Notes: generated from the sequence alone by a model not told the origin. Counted from the first letter of the stretch, positions 43,245 through 53,198 are shown. The stretch is DNA of 56,195 nucleotides from Clostridia bacterium (GCA_017456985.1 JAFTIH010000042.1:1-56195), one strand, 5' to 3'. Program-made: numbers and translations.

Positions 43245-43258
43245 CTGTTTTTTATGCG

Positions 43259-44386
43259 TTACGCATCTAAAAAGTCAACGAGGATCCCGCTTGAAAGGCG
43301 AAAGCCACTCTCCGTCAGGGCAAGCCGTCCCTCCGACACCCGCATCAGCCCCATCGAACAGAAGCGGTCGATCTCTTTTTGATATCGCAAGGATAAGTCT
43401 ATCCCGAAACGCGCGCGATATGCGTCAAGATCAATTCCCTCCCGAAGGCGGAGCCGCAGCATAATCCATTCGTATGCAAGATCGCTCTCGTTTAGAACCT
43501 CTTCGTCACAAATGGCGTCCGTCGGCGAGGATAGGTAGCGTGAGAGCTCCCGCGTGTTGCCGTAGCGCACCCCTTCAAAAAACGAGTACGCCGACACGCC
43601 GAAGCCGAGATAGGGATCCGAGTGCCAATAATGCAAGTTGTGGCGCGAAGGATAGCCTTCTTTTGCGTAATTGCTGATCTCGTAGTGCAAATACCCCGCT
43701 TCGCTTAGCGTCGTCCGCACGAGCGTATCGATCGCGTCCTCCTCTTCCTCACTTGGGATGGGAAGGACGTCTTTTTTGGCGAAAAGCGGCGTTCCCTCTT
43801 CTAGCATCAGGCTGTACGCCGAGATATGCTCGGGAGCGAGCGAGAGCACCCCGTCAAGCGTGCGCTTTGCGCTCTCCGTGCTTTGGTAGGGGATGCCGTA
43901 CATCAAGTCGGCGTTCAGGTTGTCAAAGCCCGCCTCGCGCGCAAGGCGTAAAAAGGCAAGCGCCTCTCGCCCTGTATGCAGTCTGCCAAGCGCCGAAAGC
44001 TCCCCGTCAGAGGTGCTTTGTATCCCCACGGAAAGGCGGTTGACGCCGAGCGCGCGTAGTGCGGCAAGCCCGCCGCCGTCAATCGAGGCGGGGTTGGCTT
44101 CAAGCGTGATCTCTGCATCGCGTTCTATTTGAAAGCAGTCCCTTGCCGCTGTAAGGAGCTCTCCGACGAGTTCGGGAGGCAAGAGCGAGGGCGTACCGCC
44201 GCCGAAAAAGACGGTGTCAAAGGAGAGTGCCGTCGCGCGGGGGGCGACGTGCTTCATCTCGCAAATAAGTGCTCTGACGTAATCGCGCATTTGCTCTTCT
44301 GCTACCCCCGTATAGGAGCAGAAATCGCAATAGTTGCATTTGCGCAGACAAAAGGGGATGTGAAAATAAAGACCGCCTTTATTCAT
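43259..44386 (-). CDS. hemW: Radical SAM heme chaperone HemW
   Basis: 375-residue member of the coproporphyrinogen-oxidase-like radical SAM family. Cys13, Cys17 and Cys20 in [11 protein letters not shown] bind the [4Fe-4S] cluster, followed by [10 protein letters not shown] and ITLEANP blocks. HemW proteins bind heme and are not coproporphyrinogen oxidases; older annotations say HemN. The lepA-hemW order is common in Firmicutes. The start ATG at 44386 overlaps the last codons of lepA by 8 nt; extension into lepA has no support. Confidence 0.93.
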   Translation of the reverse strand: MNKGGLYFHIPFCLRKCNYCDFCSYTGVAEEQMRDYVRALICEMKHVAPRATALSFDTVFFGGGTPSLLPPELVGELLTAARDCFQIERDAEITLEANPASIDGGGLAALRALGVNRLSVGIQSTSDGELSALGRLHTGREALAFLRLAREAGFDNLNADLMYGIPYQSTESAKRTLDGVLSLAPEHISAYSLMLEEGTPLFAKKDVLPIPSEEEEDAIDTLVRTTLSEAGYLHYEISNYAKEGYPSRHNLHYWHSDPYLGFGVSAYSFFEGVRYGNTRELSRYLSSPTDAICDEEVLNESDLAYEWIMLRLRLREGIDLDAYRARFGIDLSLRYQKEIDRFCSMGLMRVSEGRLALTESGFRLSSGILVDFLDA

Positions 44387-46190
44387 CGTCGAGCTTAAGC
44401 ACTGCCATAAACGCCTCGGGCGAGACCTCGACGCTTCCCAGCTTGCGCATCTTCTTTTTACCCTCTTTTTGCTTTTCAAGGAGCTTCTTTTTACGGGTAA
44501 TATCACCGCCGTAGCACTTAGCAAGAACGTCCTTGCGCATTGCCTTGACCGTTTCGCGGGCGATAACCTTGGTGCCGATCGCCGCTTGGATGGGAATTTC
44601 AAACATCTGGCGCGGGATATTCTCCTTCAAGCGCTCGGTGATCTTTCTTGCGCGTGTGTAGGCGTTTTCTTCAAAAACGATGAAGGAAAGCGCATCCACC
44701 TGCTCGCCGTTGAGCAAAAAGTCAAGCTTAACGAGCCTGCTCGGACGATATTCATCGAACTCATAGTCGAGCGAAGCGTAGCCCTTACTACGGCTTTTCA
44801 GCGCATCAAAGAAGTCGTAAATGATCTCGTTGAGCGGCAAAACGTAGTGCAGCTCCACACGCGTCGTATCAATATACTTCATATCGAGAAAGACGCCGCG
44901 GCGCTCCTTGCAAAGATCCATAATGCCGCCAAGATAGTCGGAAGGAGTGATAATATTCGCCTTGACGAAGGGCTCGTACGCCGTGTCGATCTCGTCGGGC
45001 GATGGATAGTTTGCAGGGTTGTCCACGTACACCGTTTCCCCACCCCGCTTTTCTATCTTATAGATAACGCCGGGGGCTGTGGTGATAAGGTCAAGCCCAA
45101 ACTCTCGCTCAAGGCGCTCCTCGATGATCTCCATATGCAAAAGACCGAGGAAGCCGCAACGGAAGCCGAAGCCGAGTGCCGCAGAGGTTTCAGGCTCATA
45201 GCTGAGCGCGGCGTCGTTAAGCTGAAGCTTTTCGAGCGCGTCACGCAGATCGGGATACTTCGCGCCGTCGGGCGTATAAATACCTGCAAAGACCATCGGC
45301 TGTGCGGGACGGAATCCCGGAAGTGCCTCCGGCGTGGGGCGTTCTGCCGAGGTTACCGTATCGCCAACGCGCGTTTCGCTGACCGTCTTGATGCTTGCGG
45401 TGAGATAACCCACGTCACCCGCAGAAAGCATTTCGCACTTTTGCAAACCGCCGAAGGGCTCCATCGTGCCGACCTCTGTGACCTCAAAGGTCGCGCCCGT
45501 GCTCATCAAAAGGATACGGTCGCCCGCGCGGAGCGTACCGTCCATCACGCGCACGTTGACCACGACGCCGAGATAGCTGTCGTAATACGAGTCGAAGATA
45601 AGACACTTGAGCGGCGCCGCGGGATCTCCCTTGGGGGCGGGAATATCGCTGACGATCTTTTTAAGGACGTCCTCGATATTCTGTCCCGTTTTGGCGGATA
45701 CCGCAGGGCATCCGTCAGCGGGAATGCCGATAATGTCCTCGATCTCCTTACGGCAGTTCTCCACGTCCGCCGAGGGAAGGTCGATCTTATTGATGACGGG
45801 GACGATCTCAAGGTCGTTATCGATCGCAAGATAGGCGTTGGCGAGCGTCTGCGCCTCCACCCCCTGCGTTGCATCGACGACGAGAAGCGCCCCCTCGCAC
45901 GCACTGAGCGAGCGGGAGACCTCGTAGCCGAAGTCCACGTGACCCGGGGTGTCGATCAGGTTGAGATAGTACTCCCCATCGTCGGTCTTATAGGTCAGGC
46001 GCACGGCACGCGCCTTAATGGTGATGCCGCGCTCCTTTTCGAGATCCATATTGTCAAGAAGTCTTGCTTCCATATCGCGCTTTGCCACCGCCTGCGTTGC
46101 CTCCAAAATGCGGTCGGCAAGCGTGCTTTTTCCGTGGTCGATATGCGCAATAATGGAGAAGTTTCTCGTTCTTTTCTGCTGATCTGTCAC
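44379..46190 (-). CDS. lepA: Elongation factor 4 (LepA)
   Basis: Translational GTPase that acts on stalled or maturing ribosomes. 603 residues. G1 AHIDHGKST at 15-23, G3 DTPGHVDF near 78 and G4 NKIDLPSAD near 131 are intact. The LepA-specific C-terminal domain includes [19 protein letters not shown] near the end. Followed by hemW with overlap and preceded by the phosphohexomutase gene after 25 nt. Confidence 0.97.
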   Translation of the reverse strand: MTDQQKRTRNFSIIAHIDHGKSTLADRILEATQAVAKRDMEARLLDNMDLEKERGITIKARAVRLTYKTDDGEYYLNLIDTPGHVDFGYEVSRSLSACEGALLVVDATQGVEAQTLANAYLAIDNDLEIVPVINKIDLPSADVENCRKEIEDIIGIPADGCPAVSAKTGQNIEDVLKKIVSDIPAPKGDPAAPLKCLIFDSYYDSYLGVVVNVRVMDGTLRAGDRILLMSTGATFEVTEVGTMEPFGGLQKCEMLSAGDVGYLTASIKTVSETRVGDTVTSAERPTPEALPGFRPAQPMVFAGIYTPDGAKYPDLRDALEKLQLNDAALSYEPETSAALGFGFRCGFLGLLHMEIIEERLEREFGLDLITTAPGVIYKIEKRGGETVYVDNPANYPSPDEIDTAYEPFVKANIITPSDYLGGIMDLCKERRGVFLDMKYIDTTRVELHYVLPLNEIIYDFFDALKSRSKGYASLDYEFDEYRPSRLVKLDFLLNGEQVDALSFIVFEENAYTRARKITERLKENIPRQMFEIPIQAAIGTKVIARETVKAMRKDVLAKCYGGDITRKKKLLEKQKEGKKKMRKLGSVEVSPEAFMAVLKLDDE

Positions 46191-46215
46191 GTCTTAAATC
46201 CTTTCTTGAAGGAAA

Positions 46216-47943
46216 TCAAAGAGCGGCGCGCGCCTCGGCTTCCTCTTTGTATGCATTGATCTTCTGGGTAAGGGTTGCTTCATCCTCGCCGTGGCAAAGG
46301 AAGTAGAATTTGATCTTGGGCTCCGTGCCCGAGGGGCGCACGACGATCCTATCGCCGTTTTCCATCGTGTAATAGAGCGCGTCTGCCACACCCATACCCG
46401 TGGGCGTCTTTTCGCCCGTTGCGAGGGTCACGGTCGTTTGTAGGGCGTGATCGGTTGCCGTCAGAATGCGAACGCCGCCAAAGGCTGCGGGGGGCGTCTC
46501 GCGGAAGGACGCCATCACACGGCGGCGGCGCTCAATGCCGTCAAGCCCTTCCATATAAATATCGAGCACGCCCTCACGGTAAAGCCCGTATTCGCGATAG
46601 AGATTTTCCAGCGCGTCCGAGAGCGTCATACCGCGCTGACGGTAATGTGCCGTCATCTCCACGATCATCATCGTCGCACCAACGGCGTCCTTGTCGCGGG
46701 CATAGCTACCGAAGAGATAGCCATAGCTCTCCTCAAAGCCGCAAAGGAAGGTTCCCTCCGCGCCGCTCTTTTCGTAATTCTTGATGACCTCACCGATAAA
46801 CTTAAAGCCCGTAAAAACGTCGTAAAGGCGAATGCCCTGTGCCGTGGCGATCTTCTCGGCAAGCGCGGTGGATACGAAGGATTTTACCGCGTAATCCCCT
46901 GCGCCGAGCGATCTGCGCTCGCGGCGCGCACGAATGACGTAATCCAGAAGAAGTGCGCCCATCTGGTTGCCCGTGATGGTGGCGAAGCTACCGTCTGCGG
47001 TGCGGCTCACGACGCCCACGCGGTCTGCGTCGGGGTCGGTAGCGATCACGAGGTCGCTTCCCTCGCGCTCGGCGATAGCAATACCGAGTGCAAAGACGCG
47101 CGCATCCTCGGGATTGGGCTTGGCAACGGTGGGAAAATCACCGTCAAGCACCATCTGCTCGGGAACGGTGTAAAGATGCTTCATTCCCATGCGGCGAAGC
47201 ACCTCGGGCACGAGGCGGTGTCCTGCGCCGTGCAAGGGGGTGTAAACAATCTTCAGATCGTCCGCAACGGCGGCGATCTTCTCGGGAGCGATGGCAGTCT
47301 TCATCACAGCGGCAAGATAGATCTCGTCGAAGCTCTCGTCGAGCATCGTAACGAGTCCCTTTTCCACCGCTTCGGCAAGCGGCATTCTCTTGGCACCGCC
47401 AAGCACGTCGACCTCGGCGATGGCGGCGGCAACGATCTTGCTCTGCTCGGGCGAGATCTGCGCACCGTCCTCCCAATACGCCTTATAGCCGTTATATTCC
47501 TTGGGATTATGCGAGGCGGTGATGTTGATACCCGCCACGCATCCGCACTCGCGCACGGCGAAGGAAAGCTCGGGGGTGGGGCGTACGCCGTCAAAGAGGT
47601 ACACACGAATGCCGTTTGCGGCAAGCACCTCGGCACAAACCTCGGCAAAGAGCTTCGAATTGTTGCGGCTGTCGTAGGCGATGGCAACGCCGCGTGCGGC
47701 GCCCTTTGCCTTTTCTACCAGAACGGCGATGCCCTGCGTCGCCTGCGCGACGGTATAGACGTTCATACAAGCCGTACCCGCGTACATTTTAGCACGCAAT
47801 CCTGCCGTGCCGAAGCTCATCGCGGAGCCGAAGCGCAACGCGATGGTATCGGCATCGGCTTTGATGGCGGCAAGCTCCGCTTTGGTCGCATCATCCAGTG
47901 CGTCGTAGGCGCACCATCTCTCGTATTCTTTTTGTGCAAGCAT
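46216..47943 (-). CDS. Phosphoglucomutase/phosphomannomutase family enzyme (PgcA-like)
   Basis: 575-residue alpha-D-phosphohexomutase that interconverts 1- and 6-phosphohexoses through a phosphoserine. TASHNPKEYNGYK near 141-153 holds the active serine. DPDADRVG near 301 gives the Mg-binding aspartates, and RPSGTEPKIKFY near 547 is the phosphate-binding loop. Length and sequence match the Firmicute PgcA/YbbT group, which makes glucose 1-phosphate for UDP-glucose and surface glycans. Sugar specificity is not certain from motifs alone. It lies 30 nt after the TSCPD gene. Confidence 0.92.
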   Translation of the reverse strand: MLAQKEYERWCAYDALDDATKAELAAIKADADTIALRFGSAMSFGTAGLRAKMYAGTACMNVYTVAQATQGIAVLVEKAKGAARGVAIAYDSRNNSKLFAEVCAEVLAANGIRVYLFDGVRPTPELSFAVRECGCVAGINITASHNPKEYNGYKAYWEDGAQISPEQSKIVAAAIAEVDVLGGAKRMPLAEAVEKGLVTMLDESFDEIYLAAVMKTAIAPEKIAAVADDLKIVYTPLHGAGHRLVPEVLRRMGMKHLYTVPEQMVLDGDFPTVAKPNPEDARVFALGIAIAEREGSDLVIATDPDADRVGVVSRTADGSFATITGNQMGALLLDYVIRARRERRSLGAGDYAVKSFVSTALAEKIATAQGIRLYDVFTGFKFIGEVIKNYEKSGAEGTFLCGFEESYGYLFGSYARDKDAVGATMMIVEMTAHYRQRGMTLSDALENLYREYGLYREGVLDIYMEGLDGIERRRRVMASFRETPPAAFGGVRILTATDHALQTTVTLATGEKTPTGMGVADALYYTMENGDRIVVRPSGTEPKIKFYFLCHGEDEATLTQKINAYKEEAEARAAL

Positions 47944-47973
47944 AGTATTTCTCCTAAACGTTGGGGTGGTGGG

Positions 47974-48243
47974 TTAAGAATTAACGGGCTCTTCTTTGAG
48001 GCAAAGCGCGATCGCCTTGGCAAGCTGGTCGGGGCAAGAGGTGTTCTTGAAGCCGCAACGGATGCCCGAAAGACGCTCGATCGCTTCCTCTGCCTTCATA
48101 CCGACGGCGAGGGCGGCGACGCCCTTGGTGTTACCTGCACAGCCCGACTCAAAGCGGACGCTCTCCACGTATCCGTCGTTTAAGACGACGTGGATCATAC
48201 GGGAGCAGGTTCCGTGGGTAATGTAATCAATGCTTTGTTTCAT
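47974..48243 (-). CDS. TSCPD domain-containing protein
   Basis: 89 residues, a free-standing TSCPD domain as found at the C-terminus of some vitamin-B12-dependent ribonucleotide reductases. The namesake motif NTSCPDQLA is at about 69-77, with further cysteines at CSRM, SGCAGN and RCGF that could bind metal. Free-standing members are widespread in clostridia with no proven function. It sits between the PheA-like gene and the phosphohexomutase. Confidence 0.85.
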   Translation of the reverse strand: MKQSIDYITHGTCSRMIHVVLNDGYVESVRFESGCAGNTKGVAALAVGMKAEEAIERLSGIRCGFKNTSCPDQLAKAIALCLKEEPVNS

Positions 48244-48283
48244 TCGTTTGTCCTCTCTTTTTATAACGGTATATCTTTTATTA

Positions 48284-49183
48284 TCAGATCACAAGGTGGG
48301 GATAGCGTCCAAGGAAGGAGGCTCCGACCGAAAGAAAGGAAAGATACAGCCAAAGTGCGGGAAGATTACCGTCACCCTGCAGGGTGACTCTGCCGCAAGC
48401 TCTGCCATACTCCTCCTTTTCGGGAAGAAAATCCGCTCCGCGAAATCCGAAGGCGGAAAGCGTGGAAAAGACGGTGCCGAGGGTAGCAAATTCGTCAGCC
48501 GTCAAACGGACGTCAAGGCGCATATCAACGCCCTCCTCGAAGGGGGCGCAAGCCTTGGAAAAGAGTGCATAGGTAAACACGCCCTCCCCTTCCTTCACAT
48601 CCATCGTTCCCGCAAGACACAGCTCGTGCCGATCGACGAGGGACAGCGTAGCGGCAAGGCGCTCTCCGTCCAGCGCAAACGGAAGCAAGGCGTAGTCCGC
48701 TCTTTCGGATGCTACGGCGCGCACGGCGTCCTCGCTCCGCTCGGCGTAGCTGACCGAAACGCCCGTACGGCGGGCGGAAAGAGCAAGATAAAGCGCATCC
48801 GTCCGCGCTCCCTTGACGTAGCAAATACGGGGTGCGCCAACGCGGCGCTCGCGAAACGGAAGCTGCCGCGCGCTCTCCTTTTCAAGCTCGCATAGAAAAA
48901 CGGAAAACGCCGCCGCACGGATGGAAAAGCCCGCGCGGTCTGAAGCCTTGAAAAAGGGTGCATAGGCATCGGGCGCCTCCCCCTCTCCCTCTCGCTTTTG
49001 CACGTAATGGGAAAGCATCTCGGAAAGGACACGCTCCCTCTCGTCCAAGGAGAGTCCGCGCACGCGCTCCGCCGCAAGGCGAGCAAGCTCAGAAAGCTCA
49101 TAAAGGATCAGCGCAAAATTGCGATCACCCTCCGAAAAGAGGCGGGAAAGGTTTTCCCCGACAACGGCGCGGCGCTTCATCAA
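48284..49183 (-). CDS. Divergent PheA-like protein (degenerate prephenate dehydratase plus ACT domain)
   Basis: 299 residues, of no confidently known function. Residues about 1-110 are helical, vaguely like a chorismate mutase domain. RICYVKGARTDALYLAL...ERADYALLPFALDGERLAATLSLVDRHELCLAG (about 118-200) follows the layout of a prephenate dehydratase lobe, where ADYGVLPIENS would be expected. The final 70 residues end SFLGRYPHLVI like the ACT-domain end of PheA. The catalytic Thr-Arg-Phe motif is not found and the IENS segment is replaced, so catalysis is unlikely. Its ATG overlaps the htpG stop (ATGA), so it is translationally coupled to a chaperone. Homology is proposed by eye only. Confidence 0.55.
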   Translation of the reverse strand: MMKRRAVVGENLSRLFSEGDRNFALILYELSELARLAAERVRGLSLDERERVLSEMLSHYVQKREGEGEAPDAYAPFFKASDRAGFSIRAAAFSVFLCELEKESARQLPFRERRVGAPRICYVKGARTDALYLALSARRTGVSVSYAERSEDAVRAVASERADYALLPFALDGERLAATLSLVDRHELCLAGTMDVKEGEGVFTYALFSKACAPFEEGVDMRLDVRLTADEFATLGTVFSTLSAFGFRGADFLPEKEEYGRACGRVTLQGDGNLPALWLYLSFLSVGASFLGRYPHLVI

Positions 49184-51015
49184 AGGTCCGTGAGGATCTC
49201 GTAGGATCCCTGAAGGAATGCGTTCATTTCGTCCGCATCCAGCGTGCGGTGGGAGAGCGTTGCAAGCATATAAACGTGCTTGGCAACGGCAGAAGCCTTA
49301 TCTCCGTAGCCCCCCTCGGCAAGACGGGCGATCAGGGGCGACGCCACGTTGAGGATGAGCACCGACTCGCGCGGCATAGCGGGCATATCGGGTGCGTACA
49401 TTTTCATCATCTGCTCCATACGGCGGCTTTCCTCCGAAAGGGTGAGGATCGCGGGTACGGTCGCATCGGCAAGGCGTTCAAGCTTGACCGTGATCTTATT
49501 GTTTTCCGTAGAAAAGGCGGTAAAGAGAGCTTCCAGCGCCTCGTTTGCTTCGGGAGCGTCGCCCTCGCCGCGAATGGCGGCGGTGTCGGCATCCACGCGC
49601 AAGAACTTCACGCCATCGCCTGCCCCTTCCAGCATCTCAAGGAAACGCTCGTCGAGAAGGGTTTCGGCAACGAGTACGCGGATCCCGCGCGCACGGTACA
49701 TCGCGACGTATTGCGCTTGCACCGTTTTATCGGTGGTATAGTAAAGCGTTTTTTCTTCCCCTGCCACTTCAAGGCATTCGGCAAGCGTGTAGCGACCGCC
49801 CTCGGTATCGCAAAGGAGAAGGGCGTCCTTGACGCGCTCGTAAAACTTCTTATCGCAGATAGAGGCGTACTCCACGAAGGTCTTGACATCCTTCCACAGC
49901 GCCTCGTACGCTTCTCTTTCGTTTTTGAAGAGTCCTGTGAGCTTATCGGCAACCTTCTTTACAATATATTGTGAGACCTTGGCAACGTATGCGCTGTTTT
50001 GGAGATACGAGCGCGAGACGTTAAGGGGCAGCTCGGGGCAATCTAAAACACCGCGGAGCATCAAAAGGTATTCGGGAATGACCTCCTTGATGTTTTCGGC
50101 AACGAAGACTTGATTGTAAAAGAGCTTGATCTTTCCTTCAAGGCTCTCGTAATTTTCCTTGATTTTCGGGAAATAGAGGATGCCCTTCAAATTCAAGGGA
50201 TAATCGGCGTTCAAATGGATATGGAAGAGCGGCTCGTTAAAGTCGCGGAAGAGCTTGGTATAAAACGCCTTATACTCCTCGTCTGTGACGTCGGACGCGC
50301 GGCGGTTCCAAAGCGGCTCGGTGTCGTTGACGGGCGTAGGAGCGGCGGGCTCTTCTCCCTCTTTCGGCTCTTCCTCCTTTTTTTCCTCGTCGGTGAGATA
50401 GATCTCTACAGGCATAAAGGCGCAGTACTTATCAAGCACCTCACGCAGCTTTCCTTCGGACAGGTACTCTTCCCCATCCTCCGTCAGGTGCATCACGACC
50501 GACGTGCCGCGCGTGCGCTCAGCGTCGGGCAGAAGCTCATAACTGCCATCGTCGGTACACACCCAGTGAACGGCGGGTGCGCCCGTGTAGGAGGCGGTGA
50601 TCAGCTCCACGCGGTCTGCAACCATAAACGAGGAATAAAAGCCTAGACCAAAGTGTCCGATGATACCGTTCTTGTCGGCGCTGTCGCCCTCGTATTTTTC
50701 TATGAAGTCAAGCGCGCCCGAAAGCGCCATATTGCAGATATACTTCTCTAACTCCTCCTCGGTCATACCGATACCGTTATCCGAGACCGTGAGCGTTTTT
50801 TCGGTTTTGTTAAAGGTGACGTCGATGCGATACCCCTCCCCGTCGGGCTCGTACTGCCCCAAGGACGCAAGACGGCGCAGCTTGGTGACGGCGTCGCAGG
50901 CGTTGGATACGATCTCACGCAAAAAGATCTCCTTTTCGGAGTACAGCCATTTTTTGATGATGGGAAATATATGTTCGGTTTCGACGGCGATGCCGCCCTT
51001 TTTGTTTTCAGCCAT
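49180..51015 (-). CDS. htpG: Molecular chaperone HtpG (bacterial Hsp90)
   Basis: ATP-dependent dimeric chaperone. 611 residues. The GHKL ATPase site shows REIVSNACDA (Glu34, Asn38), DNGIGMT near 80 and GHFGLGFYSSFMVADRVE near 116. The middle and C-terminal dimerisation domains follow. An acidic Glu/Lys-rich linker (EEKKEEEPKEGEEPAA) near 207-222 lies between the N and middle domains and resembles the charged linker of eukaryotic Hsp90. First gene of a minus-strand run reaching hemW. No CIRCE element was found upstream. Confidence 0.96.
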   Translation of the reverse strand: MAENKKGGIAVETEHIFPIIKKWLYSEKEIFLREIVSNACDAVTKLRRLASLGQYEPDGEGYRIDVTFNKTEKTLTVSDNGIGMTEEELEKYICNMALSGALDFIEKYEGDSADKNGIIGHFGLGFYSSFMVADRVELITASYTGAPAVHWVCTDDGSYELLPDAERTRGTSVVMHLTEDGEEYLSEGKLREVLDKYCAFMPVEIYLTDEEKKEEEPKEGEEPAAPTPVNDTEPLWNRRASDVTDEEYKAFYTKLFRDFNEPLFHIHLNADYPLNLKGILYFPKIKENYESLEGKIKLFYNQVFVAENIKEVIPEYLLMLRGVLDCPELPLNVSRSYLQNSAYVAKVSQYIVKKVADKLTGLFKNEREAYEALWKDVKTFVEYASICDKKFYERVKDALLLCDTEGGRYTLAECLEVAGEEKTLYYTTDKTVQAQYVAMYRARGIRVLVAETLLDERFLEMLEGAGDGVKFLRVDADTAAIRGEGDAPEANEALEALFTAFSTENNKITVKLERLADATVPAILTLSEESRRMEQMMKMYAPDMPAMPRESVLILNVASPLIARLAEGGYGDKASAVAKHVYMLATLSHRTLDADEMNAFLQGSYEILTDL

Positions 51016-51067
51016 ATTCGGTTTCCTTTCTGTTTTATCCGTGCGGAAAATTGTGCTATAATATTAT

Positions 51068-51096
51068 ATTATATACTATACTAAAACAATTCGCAA
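51068..51096 (-). promoter_or_regulatory. Promoter of the htpG run
   Basis: Minus-strand TTGCGA (51091-51096), 17 nt, TATAAT (51068-51073), inside a very AT-rich stretch. The leader to htpG is about 45 nt. Confidence 0.7.
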
Positions 51097-51213
51097 GAGG
51101 GTTTTTTAAGTTTTTTCGCATTTCCGAGAAAACTTTCGTGTTTTTCCCTCCCGCGCATTTTGCGTACTTGTCCGTTTTTTTCACTTTTTATGACATTTTT
51201 TTGAATTTATCCC

Positions 51214-51242
51214 TTGACAAGCCGTTTTTTTTGTGCTATGAT
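51214..51242 (+). promoter_or_regulatory. Promoter of the T-box leader
   Basis: TTGACA (51214-51219), 17 nt, TATGAT (51237-51242). Predicted start near 51249 matches the 5' end of the T-box Stem I. It is divergent from the htpG promoter within the 548-nt gap 51016-51563. Confidence 0.9.
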
Positions 51243-51248
51243 TTCTAC

Positions 51249-51516
51249 ATAAAGCGAAGAACGGAAACAAGTAATCACGCCACGCGCTGTACAGAGAACC
51301 GTCGGTCGGTGCAAGACGGAGAGGGCGGGTGTGACGAATACATTCCGGGAGCTGACTGCCGAAAGCACGCAAGTGCCAGGTACGTACGGGGGCGCCCGTC
51401 AGCGCGCAGGAGCATGCTTGTGCTCTGTGAGGTCACGCTTGCAAGAGCGTGATAAAAAGAGGTGGTACCACGGATCAGCATCCGTCCTCTGTTTTGCGGA
51501 GGACGGATTTTTTGTT
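51249..51516 (+). promoter_or_regulatory. T-box riboswitch, predicted tyrosine-specific
   Basis: tRNA-sensing leader. Stem I shows AGTA (51270-51273), a distal hairpin (CCGTC/GACGG, 51299-51318) with a GGTCGGTGCAA loop, and a GAA (51336-51338) directly before the specifier UAC (51339-51341), followed by A. UAC is a tyrosine codon. The T-box sequence GGTGGTACCACGG (51461-51473) presents UGGU, which pairs with an ACCA tRNA end, consistent with the A discriminator of tRNA-Tyr. The terminator is the 10-bp stem 51482-51491 with 51501-51510 followed by Ts. Uncharged tRNA-Tyr would favour antitermination and transporter expression. A one-base frame shift of the specifier (ACA, Thr) is the main alternative. 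Confidence 0.9.
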
Positions 51517-51563
51517 TGCTTCGTCCACCGCACAAAAAAACGAAACGAAAGGAAGACACCACG

Positions 51564-53162
51564 ATGCAAACAACCGCAATTATCCTCACCGCAATTCTCC
51601 TTTTCTGCTTCTTCGCCCTGATGATCGGCGTCGGACTTTACTGTCGCCGTCATGCGACCAACGTCAACGGCTTCGTCCTTGGCGGAAGAAGCGTCGGTCC
51701 CTGGCTGACCGCCTTCGCCTTCGGCACCTCCTATTTCTCTGCCGTCATCTTCGTCGGCTACGCAGGTCAGTTCGGATGGAACTTCGGACTCGCCTCCACT
51801 TGGATCGGTCTTGGCAACGCCTTTATCGGATCGCTCCTTGCTTGGAGCCTGCTTGGCAGACGCACACGTCTGATGACCCAACACATCGGCAGCAAAACGA
51901 TGCCCGACTTTTTCTCCAAGCGCTACGGCTCGAACAAGCTGAAGGTCGCCGCGTCCATCATCGTCTTTATTTTCTTGATCCCCTACACCGCTTCCCTTTA
52001 CAACGGTCTTTCCAGCCTCTTTAACATCGCCTTCTCCGTTCCCTATTGGGTCTGCATTCTCGTGATGGCGGTGCTGACGGGCGTTTACGTCATCTTCGGC
52101 GGCTATATGGCGACTGCCATCAACGACTTTATCCAAGGCATTATTATGCTGGTGGGTATCGTTCTCGTGGTGGGTGCCGTGCTTTCGAGCAACGGCGGCT
52201 TTACCGAGGCAGTTAACAAGCTCTCCCAAGTCGTGGGCGATGCGCCCGCAGGCTTTGAGGGTGCTTATACGGCATTCCTCGGCCCTCAGCCTCTGTACCT
52301 GCTTTTCGTCGTGATCTTAACCTCTCTCGGTACCTGGGGACTGCCCCAGATGATCGGCAAGTTCTACTCCATCAAGGATGAGGATGCCGTTCGCAAGGGT
52401 ACCATCATTTCTACCGTATTCGCCATCATCGTGGCGGGCGGCTGCTACTTCCTCGGCGGCTTCGGTCGTCTTTACGACATCAAGCCCACGGCAAGCGGTG
52501 CGATCGTTTACGACTCCATCATTCCCACGATGCTCTCGACCCTCTCCCCCATCGTGATCGCCGTCGTGATCATGCTGGTGCTGGCGGCTTCGATGTCCAC
52601 GCTCTCGTCGCTCGTTTTAACCTCGGCATCCACCTTGACGCTTGACCTCGTCGTTCCCTTTATGAAGAAAAAGCCCGATGAAAAGAAAACGCTGTTTATT
52701 ATGCGGATCTTCATCGCCTTCTTCATTCTGCTTTCGGCGGCGATCGCCATCATCAAGGACCTGAACCCCACCTTTACCTTTATCGCACAGATGATGGGCG
52801 TTTCGTGGGGCGCGCTGGCGGGCGCATTCCTCGCTCCCTTCCTCTACGGTCTTTACAGCAAGAAAACGACCAAGGCGTCCGTTGTGGCTTCTTTCGTGTT
52901 CGGTGTGGGGCTTGAGGTGGTACAGCTCTTTATTATGTTCGGCATTATCCCGATGCCCGGCGGCTTCCTCGGCTTCGTCTTCACCAACCCCCTGTACTCG
53001 GGCGCGTTTGCAATGCTGGGCGGTCTTGTTATCGTGCCGCTCGTCAGCCTTTTCACGCCCAAGCAGGATAAGGCGGAGGTGGACGCCATCTTCGCTTGCT
53101 ACGAAAAGAAGGTGCTCGTGAATGCCACCGACGCGCTTCACAGTGGCGAGGAAGTGGAATAA
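51564..53162 (+). CDS. Sodium/solute symporter (SSS family), probable tyrosine-responsive amino acid transporter
   Basis: 532-residue polytopic protein with about 13 spans. GTSYFSAVIFVGYAGQFGWNFG near 52-73 is the SSS TM2 sodium-site region. AASMSTLSSLVLTSASTLTLDL near 343-364 matches the TM9 sodium-coordinating motif of PutP-like symporters. The ATG at 51564 has AAAGGAAG upstream. Family members carry proline, pantothenate, sugars or other solutes. The T-box just upstream argues for an aromatic amino acid, most simply tyrosine, which is inference from regulation rather than from the protein. Confidence 0.88.
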   Translation: MQTTAIILTAILLFCFFALMIGVGLYCRRHATNVNGFVLGGRSVGPWLTAFAFGTSYFSAVIFVGYAGQFGWNFGLASTWIGLGNAFIGSLLAWSLLGRRTRLMTQHIGSKTMPDFFSKRYGSNKLKVAASIIVFIFLIPYTASLYNGLSSLFNIAFSVPYWVCILVMAVLTGVYVIFGGYMATAINDFIQGIIMLVGIVLVVGAVLSSNGGFTEAVNKLSQVVGDAPAGFEGAYTAFLGPQPLYLLFVVILTSLGTWGLPQMIGKFYSIKDEDAVRKGTIISTVFAIIVAGGCYFLGGFGRLYDIKPTASGAIVYDSIIPTMLSTLSPIVIAVVIMLVLAASMSTLSSLVLTSASTLTLDLVVPFMKKKPDEKKTLFIMRIFIAFFILLSAAIAIIKDLNPTFTFIAQMMGVSWGALAGAFLAPFLYGLYSKKTTKASVVASFVFGVGLEVVQLFIMFGIIPMPGGFLGFVFTNPLYSGAFAMLGGLVIVPLVSLFTPKQDKAEVDAIFACYEKKVLVNATDALHSGEEVE

Positions 53163-53198
53163 TTTTCCCAAAAAATCGCTTTTCTTTGCGTTTTCCCG

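Noticed and set aside
51016-51067. CIRCE (HrcA) operator before htpG
   Set aside because: The inverted repeat TTAGCACTC-N9-GAGTGCTAA is not present in the leader or promoter.
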